A stretch of 35,207 nucleotides of DNA from SAR202 cluster bacterium (GTDB lineage Bacteria; Chloroflexota; Dehalococcoidia; Lucifugimonadales; GCA-2712585): assembly GCA_016872285.1 (NCBI GenBank), contig VGZZ01000027.1:1-35207 (forward strand), read 5' to 3'. This document shows, piece after piece, positions 29,433-35,207 of this stretch. The position numbers were made by a program, and so were the translations under genes. The notes beneath the pieces were generated by a model. It was not told the DNA's origin and searched no databases. It saw only the letters and a program-made list of their open reading frames with translations. Position 1 is the stretch's first letter. Each line of letters starts with the position of its first letter.

Positions 29433-31178
29433 ATGGACGGCAGCTCGCTATCAAGGGCATCGCCGAAAAAGGTCGCCGGACTCACAATGCACGCTTCAGA
29501 TATCCATAACAGGGCAGCCCATCTCGAGACCATGTACAACCTGTCTCGAATAATGGCGATGCCCCTGGACTATCGAGGGAGGATCAGGCGCATCCTTGAT
29601 GAAGTCCTGCGCGTATCTCGCGGGCATAAGGTGGTCATGCGGGCGGGGGACCAGCAGCAGGGCGGCCTGTCGCTGGTGGAGGCCGTGGGCCGGGACCTGG
29701 CCCTAGACCCACCGCTGCCGATGGTCCCCTTCGCCGCGGGCGTGGTAGGCCAGGCCTATCAAGAACTGTGTCCCGTCATTGTGAACAACTACCCCGCTTA
29801 CCCCGCCGCCTTGCCCAGCGTGGTGGAGCACGGCGTTAAGTCCATCGCCGCGCTGCCCATCAGGGCAGAAGACCGTCTTCTGGGCGTTATAACCATCCAA
29901 TCTTTAGAACCCGATTTTTTCAACGACGAAATGGTGCGGCTGATAACCGCCATAGCCGACGAGCTGGGCGTGTTGATGGCCCACGCCCGCGCGCTGGAGT
30001 CGGAACGATTTCGCGCCCTGGAGCTTGAGGCCCTGTTCCAGATCGCTAAAATCCTGGTAAACACTGAGACGGTGGAGAAAAGGGCTGAGGCTGTGCTGGG
30101 CGTCCTCTGCCAGTCGGCCACGGCGGAGCACGCGGCCCTCAGGCTGGTGGATAGGCAGCGACATGCTTTAAAAAAGGTAGCCGCCGTGGGCTACCCGCAA
30201 GACGCCACGCCCTTTGAATACCAGGAGATTGGATATGGAATTGTCGGCGCCGCTTTTAACGAGGAGCGGCCCGTCATCATCGACGACCTGGAGACCCATT
30301 CGTGGCGCCCTCCGGGTCTTCTGGCCGCCGGCATGAAGTCCTTTATGGTAGTTCCGATAAAAGTTGGTGACCATTTGCTCGGCACAGTATCGATAGCATC
30401 TCCTCAGCCGGGACATTTTAACCAGGACAGGGCCAAGCTGGTGACCGCCATCGCCAATGGCGCGGGGACACTGCTGGAGAACGCCCGGCTGCAGGACGTG
30501 GTGAAAGCTCGCGCGCATGAGCTCCAGACCCTATCGCGAAAGCTAGTGGACGCCCAGGAGCAGGAGAAAAAGACCCTGGCGCGAGAGCTGCACGACGAGA
30601 TTGGGCAGGAGCTGACCGGCCTTAAAATGATGCTGGAGTCCGTCTCTCACGGCGGCGGCATTCCTCAGCCTGAACTGCTTAAAAGCCCGAAAGATCTGGT
30701 GGACAGCCTTATCAGCAAGGTCCGCAATCTGTCCCTGGACCTGCGGCCCGCCATGCTGGACCACCTGGGCCTCCTACCCGCCCTCTTCTGGCAGATGGAG
30801 CGCTACACCCAGCAATGCGGAATAAAAGTCGGCTTTGTGCATTCGGGGATCGACGGCAGGTTCAACCCGGACATCGAGACCGCCGCCTACCGGATTGTCC
30901 AGGAGGCGCTGACCAACGTAGCCCGCCACGCTAACGTCGACAACGCGCAAGTCAGAGTCTGGATTGACGGCGATATGCTGGCCATTACAGTCAAAGATGA
31001 AGGATCGGGGTTCGAGACTGGACAGGTTATGTCTGACCGATACACCGCCGGCGTGGCTAACATGCGGGAACGCGTAACTGCCCTGGGGGGCAAGTTCATT
31101 ATTCACTCCGCCAGGGATATGGGGACCGAGGTCATCGCCCGCATACCCCTTGGCGGACCTCCGGAACCAGCGGCATAG
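29433..31178 (+). CDS. GAF-GAF sensor histidine kinase, NarL-partner type
   Basis: Cytoplasmic sensor kinase. Two GAF domains (about 38-183 and 198-348), then a HisKA_3 dimerisation segment with the phospho-acceptor His387 in ARELHDEIGQEL and a HATPase_c domain (EALTNVARHANVDNAQVRVW, VKDEGSGFE). No transmembrane segment, so it senses a soluble or diffusible ligand; GAF ligands in this class can be haem-bound gases, cyclic nucleotides or Fe-S clusters, and none can be assigned here. I numbered from the ATG at 29433; a TTG at 29412 and an ATG at 29487 are in-frame alternatives and none has a strong ribosome-binding site. The response regulator gene follows after 10 nt. Confidence 0.88.
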   Translation: MDGSSLSRASPKKVAGLTMHASDIHNRAAHLETMYNLSRIMAMPLDYRGRIRRILDEVLRVSRGHKVVMRAGDQQQGGLSLVEAVGRDLALDPPLPMVPFAAGVVGQAYQELCPVIVNNYPAYPAALPSVVEHGVKSIAALPIRAEDRLLGVITIQSLEPDFFNDEMVRLITAIADELGVLMAHARALESERFRALELEALFQIAKILVNTETVEKRAEAVLGVLCQSATAEHAALRLVDRQRHALKKVAAVGYPQDATPFEYQEIGYGIVGAAFNEERPVIIDDLETHSWRPPGLLAAGMKSFMVVPIKVGDHLLGTVSIASPQPGHFNQDRAKLVTAIANGAGTLLENARLQDVVKARAHELQTLSRKLVDAQEQEKKTLARELHDEIGQELTGLKMMLESVSHGGGIPQPELLKSPKDLVDSLISKVRNLSLDLRPAMLDHLGLLPALFWQMERYTQQCGIKVGFVHSGIDGRFNPDIETAAYRIVQEALTNVARHANVDNAQVRVWIDGDMLAITVKDEGSGFETGQVMSDRYTAGVANMRERVTALGGKFIIHSARDMGTEVIARIPLGGPPEPAA

Positions 31179-31188
31179 GCGCATATTC

Positions 31189-31833
31189 ATGCGAATCGCC
31201 ATCGCTGACGACCACAAGCTGATCAGGGATGGCGTCCGCTCCCTGCTGGCGACGGAGCGGGACATCGAAGTCGTCGGCGAGACGTCCGACGGGCCGCAGG
31301 TGGAGGAGATGGTGTCGAAATGCGGCCCCGACATCTTGCTTCTGGACGTGATGATGCCCGGATTAAACGGCTTAGAGGTTACGCGGCAGATAATCAAGAA
31401 GCACCAGGGCCTTCGTGTGATCATCCTGTCGATGTACGCCAACGAAAGTTTTGTGCTGCAGGCGCTGAAGCTGGGAGCTATGGGCTACGTGTTGAAAAAC
31501 GCAGGCTCCATAGAGCTCAAGAAGGCGATTCGAAGCGTCAGCGCGGGCAAGCGGTACCTTAGCCCGCCGCTGTCGGACCTGTCCTTGGAGGCCTACGTGG
31601 AGAAGGTGCGGTCCACGGGCATGGACGAGATGCAGGCCCTTACGGACCGCGAGCGCACCATATTGCAGATGACGGCGGAAGGACTTAGCAGCAACCAGAT
31701 CGCTGAGAAGCTGATCATCAGCCCCAGGACTGTGGAGACCCACAGGGCCAACGTTATGCGAAAGCTCCACTTGCAGAGCCACACAGACCTTATCCGTTTT
31801 GCCCTGCGTCATGGCATTATTTCCCTGGACTAG
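31189..31833 (+). CDS. NarL/FixJ-family response regulator
   Basis: A 214-residue regulator. Receiver domain (1-120) with acidic pocket ADD at 6-8, phospho-acceptor Asp53 in LLLDVMMPG, a conserved Ser in ILSMYAN and Lys in YVLKNA; then a LuxR-type helix-turn-helix (LTDRERTILQMTAEGLSSNQ, IAEKLIISPRTVETHRANVM). I start at the ATG 31189, directly before the first receiver strand RIAIADDHK; an in-frame TTG at 31150 would overlap the kinase gene. It is the obvious partner of the kinase. Targets are unknown; with a GAF kinase upstream the pair could report redox or gas signals. Confidence 0.93.
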   Translation: MRIAIADDHKLIRDGVRSLLATERDIEVVGETSDGPQVEEMVSKCGPDILLLDVMMPGLNGLEVTRQIIKKHQGLRVIILSMYANESFVLQALKLGAMGYVLKNAGSIELKKAIRSVSAGKRYLSPPLSDLSLEAYVEKVRSTGMDEMQALTDRERTILQMTAEGLSSNQIAEKLIISPRTVETHRANVMRKLHLQSHTDLIRFALRHGIISLD

Positions 31834-31966
31834 CCCGGGAAGGCGATTGAAACGAATTACGTACTCCCACGGATTCACAAAAAGGCCGATGGGATAAAAG
31901 ATTAACCCTGGAAATTAAGGTCCAATTCAGCGCCTTAACCAAATCTGAGATGAACTGGGAGCGGCA

Positions 31967-32179
31967 ATGGTGTCAGAGATATATAAGGCCAGAAGGAAGG
32001 TTGGGCGTCCCGCAAAGGACCCCGCCAGGGGGCCGCAGAGACCCGTGCGCATACCCCTGGGATATGACAAGAATTCGCCCCAGGGCAAGGCGGAACTCGC
32101 CAGGCGGATAAAGATGGGCCAGATGAAGGCCAAGCTCCGAAGGCAGGCCGATTATTCTCAGACCCGCGCTTCCAGCTAA
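31967..32179 (+). CDS. Small basic protein, unknown function
   Basis: A 70-residue, very basic ORF (many Lys/Arg, e.g. KARRKVGRPAKDPARGPQRP and ARRIKMGQMKAKLRR). GGAG lies 6-7 nt before the ATG, which argues for expression. No signal peptide, membrane segment or Cys motif. The basic helical second half could bind nucleic acid or a ribosome, but no family is recognised. Stands alone between the response regulator and the DUF1800 gene. A chance ORF cannot be excluded in this GC-rich sequence. Confidence 0.45.
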   Translation: MVSEIYKARRKVGRPAKDPARGPQRPVRIPLGYDKNSPQGKAELARRIKMGQMKAKLRRQADYSQTRASS

Positions 32180-32280
32180 GCAAGATTTGTCGTTTCCCCG
32201 CCGCATATCTGCCGAGATTGGACTTCGGTATATCCGGACGGTTTATGACGCGCGCGGAAAGCTGTCAAAGGAGCCTTTCA

Positions 32281-33699
32281 ATGGCTGATAGAGACATACC
32301 CCTGATGGCGCATCTCATGCGCCGGGCCGGGTTCGGCGCATCCCGCGACGAGCTGGAGGCCCGGGCCAAGAAGGGCTACGAGGCCACGGTGGAGGAGCTT
32401 ATCGACCCCGACGCCCACGGCATGCCCAGAGTGGACATCCTCAAGCTCTACCGATACCACCCCATGACCGAGGTGCCGCCCAATCCCTCCTCGGCCCAAA
32501 TGAACCTGATATTCCAATTCATTCAAACGCGGCGGCCGTTAGAAGAGAAGATGATGCTTTTCTGGCATATGCTTTTCGCCACCGGAAACTCCAAGGTGGA
32601 CAGCCCGCCGGATATGATAAAGCAGATGGAGATTCTGAGGTCCAAGGGTCTGGGTAACTACAAAGACCTGCTGCTGGTGATATCCAAGAACCCCGCTATG
32701 CTGTTCTGGCTGGATAACAACCAGAACCACCGGACCGCGCCCAACGAGAACTGGGGCCGCGAGCTTCTGGAACTCTTCTCCATGGGACAGGGCCACTACT
32801 CAGAAGACGACGTCAAGATGGCCGCCCGCGCCTTCACAGGCTGGACCATGAAACCCAAGCTCCCACGCTCACCATACATGCGAGGCACCTGGGAGTTCGA
32901 ATACCGGGCCGAGGACCATGACGACGGCGACAAGACCTTCCTCGGGCGCACCGGCAATTTCAACGGCGAGGACATTATCGACATCATCGCCAAGGAACCC
33001 GCCACCGCCCAGTTCATCGCCCGCCACCTCTACAATTTCTTCGTCGAAGACGACGTTCAGGTGCCGTCCTGGCTGGACGTGCCCGCCAAGAACCCCAAGG
33101 CGGTGGACACCATCGCCAAAGTCCTCAAGGACTCGGACTACGATGTAAAGAGCGCCCTCAGGTTCCTTTTCAACGCCCCCTTCTTCAAAGATGAGAAGGT
33201 GTGGTTCGCCAAAGTAAAGAACCCCACGGAGCTGGTGGTGGGCGTCAGCCGGCTGGTGGGCGAATACCAGGAGCGGTCCATGCCCGGCCTGGTGCAGACC
33301 GCCGTCGAGCCTGGCTATCAAGGACAAGAAATCGTGAACCCGCCCAGCGTCGAGGGCTGGCACTACGGCAGCGAGTGGATTGACACCGGCTCCCTGGTGC
33401 GCCGCGTCAACTACGCCGCCGAAAAGCTGGGCAACGCCTCCTTTCCCGGTGTCCAATCGATCATCGACAGGCTGGCCTCTAAGTTCTCCCTTACGCCGGA
33501 AGAGCTGCTGGACGGCTGCCTGGAGCTTCTCGGCATGATCAGGCTGGAGGCCGGGACCCGAAAACAGCTAATCGAACACGTACAGGCCGCCGGCCCCCTG
33601 AAGCGCGGCTCTACCGAAGCCCAGCGCCGCGCCTTTGCCGGACGAGTCTCGGAGCTTCTCCAACTCATCGGCTCCACCCGCGAGTACCAGTTCTGCTAG
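32281..33699 (+). CDS. DUF1800 family protein
   Basis: A 472-residue protein matching the DUF1800 family: N-terminal AHLMRRAGFGASRDELE, the central MLFWHMLFATGNSKV and NHRTAPNENWGRELLELFSM, FTGWTM, and C-terminal NPPSVEGWHYGSEWIDTGSL. Function of the family is not established; it is often encoded beside DUF1501 proteins and often exported. Here no signal peptide is seen and the neighbour is an NHL-repeat protein instead. I chose the ATG 32281 because AAAGGAG lies 8 nt upstream; the frame is open back to a TTG at 32218 which has no such site. The NHL gene begins 18 nt after the stop. Confidence 0.9.
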   Translation: MADRDIPLMAHLMRRAGFGASRDELEARAKKGYEATVEELIDPDAHGMPRVDILKLYRYHPMTEVPPNPSSAQMNLIFQFIQTRRPLEEKMMLFWHMLFATGNSKVDSPPDMIKQMEILRSKGLGNYKDLLLVISKNPAMLFWLDNNQNHRTAPNENWGRELLELFSMGQGHYSEDDVKMAARAFTGWTMKPKLPRSPYMRGTWEFEYRAEDHDDGDKTFLGRTGNFNGEDIIDIIAKEPATAQFIARHLYNFFVEDDVQVPSWLDVPAKNPKAVDTIAKVLKDSDYDVKSALRFLFNAPFFKDEKVWFAKVKNPTELVVGVSRLVGEYQERSMPGLVQTAVEPGYQGQEIVNPPSVEGWHYGSEWIDTGSLVRRVNYAAEKLGNASFPGVQSIIDRLASKFSLTPEELLDGCLELLGMIRLEAGTRKQLIEHVQAAGPLKRGSTEAQRRAFAGRVSELLQLIGSTREYQFC

Positions 33700-33717
33700 A
33701 GAATTGAGGAGAACCTG

Positions 33718-34728
33718 ATGGCCCTAACCCTCACTGTCGGTAATCGGACGTATAACTACAGCCACTGCATCGGCACCCTGTACACCTCGCGCGGCGGCCA
33801 GGACTACATCCTCGACGCTAAGAACGAGGACGTTATGTACGTCATCAGCCGGGCCAACGGCGCTGACGTGGCCTTTGGCGCAATTCAACGGTGGGCCAAG
33901 TGGGACCTGGAAAAGGACGAGGCTATTTTTGAGACCAGCACCCTTGGCGCCGAGGACGGCAACTTCCTCTGGCCGGCGGGCGTGGCCCAAGGGCCGGACG
34001 GCAACATCTACATCTCCGACGAGTATCTCAACCGCATCTCCATCTTCTCATCTAAAGATGGGAAATTTCTCGGGAAGTGGGGTGTTCCGGGCGCCGCGCC
34101 CGGCCAGCTCGGCGGCCCCGCCGGCATGCGGTTCGATAGGGACGGCAGCCTGTATGTGGTCGAGAGCCAGAATAACCGCGTGCAGAAGCTCACCAAGGAC
34201 GGGCGTCGCCTGGCTACGTGGGGCGAGAAGGGGTCCGGCCCGGGCCAGTTCGACGCCCCCTTCGGCATCCACATCGACGCCAAGGGGAACATTTTTGTGG
34301 CCGATTGGGGCAACAATCGAGTCCAAAAATTCAGCCCTGACGGCCAATTCATCCTCGAATTCGGGGCTTCCGGCGCGGGGCGGCTGCTGCGGCCCACCGG
34401 CGTCGCCACCGACGCTCAGGGCGACGTTTACGTCGCCGACTGGGGCAACGACCGCTTGCAAATCTTCGATGCCGAGGCTAACCCCATCGCGTCGGTGTAT
34501 GGCGACGCCCGCGAGTTGTCCAAGCAAGGCCAGCGGGTCATCAACGCCAACCCCGATTTCGTAAAAGCCCGCCGCCGCGCCGACACTTCCGTGGAGTGGA
34601 AATTCTTCCGCCCCATCGCCGTTCACGTGAACAGCAGGAACGAAATCATCGTTATGGAATCGCTGTCCGGCAGGATGCAGGTCTATAAGAAAGAGAAGGA
34701 CTACGTAGAGGCGCAGTTCAACCTGTAA
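33718..34728 (+). CDS. NHL-repeat beta-propeller protein
   Basis: A 336-residue protein with about five NHL repeats (e.g. PAGVAQGPDGNIYISDEYLN, PAGMRFDRDGSLYVVESQNN, PFGIHIDAKGNIFVADWGNN, PTGVATDAQGDVYVADWGND, PIAVHVNSRNEIIVMESLSG), which should form a beta-propeller together with an N-terminal strand region. No signal peptide or membrane segment is seen. NHL propellers bind proteins, RNA or small ligands, or act as lyases; none of these is indicated specifically. GAGGAG precedes the ATG. It is co-transcribed with the DUF1800 gene (18-nt gap), so the two may work together. Confidence 0.88.
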   Translation: MALTLTVGNRTYNYSHCIGTLYTSRGGQDYILDAKNEDVMYVISRANGADVAFGAIQRWAKWDLEKDEAIFETSTLGAEDGNFLWPAGVAQGPDGNIYISDEYLNRISIFSSKDGKFLGKWGVPGAAPGQLGGPAGMRFDRDGSLYVVESQNNRVQKLTKDGRRLATWGEKGSGPGQFDAPFGIHIDAKGNIFVADWGNNRVQKFSPDGQFILEFGASGAGRLLRPTGVATDAQGDVYVADWGNDRLQIFDAEANPIASVYGDARELSKQGQRVINANPDFVKARRRADTSVEWKFFRPIAVHVNSRNEIIVMESLSGRMQVYKKEKDYVEAQFNL

Positions 34729-34780
34729 TTTACATTGGCTTAAAGAGAAGGATGCGCACTGTACTACCACCGGCGTAGTC

Positions 34781-34807
34781 GTCATTCCGGCGGAAGCCGG
34801 AATCCAG
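34781..34807 (+). repeat. Left palindromic inverted repeat
   Basis: Perfect 8-bp hairpin ATTCCGGC/GCCGGAAT with loop GGAA, flanked by GTC and CCAG. Reverse complement of the right copy except one loop base. Confidence 0.92.
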
Positions 34808-34809
34808 AA

Positions 34810-35094
34810 TGGCAGCCTTGCGTCTACATTCTCTCCAGTAAGCGCAACGGCACTTTATATGTCTGTGTAACCTCTAACCTATTTCGGCGCGTGTGGGAAC
34901 ATAAAAGTGACCTAGTAGAGGGGTTTACTCAACGTTACTCTGTGCATACGCTCGTTTGGTACTAGACCCATGACAATATGGGGAGCGCTATTGCGCGGGA
35001 GAAGTCAATCAAGGAGTGGAAACGCATTTGGAAGCTTAGGTTAATTGAAGAAGCCCACCCGAAATGGCGTGACCTGTATGAGGACTTGATGTGA
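34810..35094 (+). pseudogene. GIY-YIG nuclease family remnant
   Basis: The frame beginning at 34810 reads WQPCVYILSSKRNGTLYVCV, then TSNLFRRVWEHKSDLVEGF, and ends WRDLYEDLM before the TGA at 35092-35094. This is unmistakably the short GIY-YIG protein family (relatives begin close to QPCVYILASKRNGTLYVGVT). It is broken: an in-frame TAG at 34963-34965 replaces the expected codon after LVWY, the glycine of the YIG/YVG motif is Cys (TGT at 34864), and no ATG or ribosome-binding site exists in this frame. The remaining parts are well conserved, so inactivation is recent. Confidence 0.85.
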
Positions 35095-35096
35095 GA

Positions 35097-35123
35097 CTGG
35101 ATTCCGGCTTTCGCCGGAATGAC
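35097..35123 (-). repeat. Right palindromic inverted repeat
   Basis: Inverted copy of the left repeat; hairpin ATTCCGGC/GCCGGAAT with loop TTTC on the plus strand (GAAA on the minus strand), beginning 2 nt after the pseudogene stop. Confidence 0.92.
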
Positions 35124-35207
35124 AAAAGGCGGCATCACTGCCCGCACACTGGGTCTCTCTGTGGGGTCTTATGTTGCAGCGATGCACGGGCTAAAACGGC
35201 GCCTTGG

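Larger units (their letters stand above)
34781..35123. mobile_element. Palindrome-bounded element carrying a GIY-YIG gene remnant
   Basis: A 343-bp segment bounded by 27-bp inverted repeats (34781-34807 and 35097-35123; 26 of 27 positions agree). Each repeat is itself a hairpin, ATTCCGGC-loop-GCCGGAAT, with a GNRA-type loop (GGAA or, on the other strand, GAAA). The interior is filled almost entirely by a decayed GIY-YIG nuclease frame that starts 3 nt after the left repeat and ends 2 nt before the right one. The layout suggests a repeat-associated or mobile unit. No target-site duplication was recognised. Confidence 0.65.

Noticed and set aside
1-35207. CRISPR array, prophage, integron or rRNA
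   Set aside because: No regularly spaced repeats, phage structural genes, integrase, attachment-site pair or rRNA sequence could be seen.

Overview
The window looks like a piece of a Chloroflexota chromosome, most likely of the Dehalococcoidia/SAR202 type. This is inference from gene content, not a phylogenetic result. The supporting features are a high-GC sequence, Thr/Pro-rich lipoprotein linkers, a PyrR-attenuated pyrimidine operon, PdxST vitamin B6 synthesis, a Ycf45-like R3H ATPase next to tmk, an ATP-type PEP carboxykinase of unusual length, and a Chloroflexota-style nirK. No rRNA, intact tRNA, CRISPR array or prophage is visible.

Layout. 1-2.3 kb (minus): pyrR-pyrB-carA, controlled by a readable PyrR attenuator. 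2.3-3.8 kb (minus): a CPA2 cation/proton antiporter. 3.9-8.7 kb (plus): pdxS-pdxT, an R3H/AAA ATPase, tmk and an alpha/beta hydrolase. 8.7-10.8 kb (minus): sucC-sucD. 10.9-16.1 kb: a redox/nitrogen-oxide island with a small zinc-ribbon protein and a universal stress protein, a hemerythrin-like protein, a divergent PAS-LuxR regulator, a two-helix membrane protein, a copper nitrite reductase with an extra N-terminal cupredoxin domain, and a second hemerythrin-like protein. 16.1-18.7 kb: a SnoaL-like protein, a beta-hydroxyacid dehydrogenase, a zinc-ribbon Nudix hydrolase and a fibronectin-III lipoprotein. 19.2-21.4 kb: a secreted lysyl-oxidase-like protein with three C-terminal modules, frameshifted near its end. 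21.4-25.2 kb: a GlcD/GlcF-type FAD/FeS oxidoreductase and a TPR lipoprotein. 25.3-29.3 kb (minus): pckA and an MFS exporter. 29.4-31.8 kb: a GAF-GAF histidine kinase and its NarL-type regulator. 32-34.7 kb: a small basic ORF, a DUF1800 protein and an NHL-repeat protein. 34.8-35.1 kb: a small element bounded by inverted palindromes that encloses a decayed GIY-YIG nuclease gene.

Most genes form compact operons with 2-20 nt spacing. Sigma70-like promoters with 17-nt spacers can be read for pdxS, sucC, pckA and the hydroxyacid dehydrogenase. Metabolically the window joins nucleotide synthesis, the succinyl-CoA step of the TCA cycle, gluconeogenesis and 2-hydroxyacid oxidation to a probable nitrite/NO response.

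The points most worth following up are: (1) genes whose start position is occupied by ATA or ATC behind a plausible ribosome-binding site (the hydrolase and sucC firmly, pdxT possibly); (2) the nirK island flanked by paralogous hemerythrin-like proteins; (3) a 28-bp perfect inverted repeat inside the pckA coding sequence; (4) the palindrome-bounded GIY-YIG element at the right end; and (5) the PyrR leader whose terminator also carries the ribosome-binding site.
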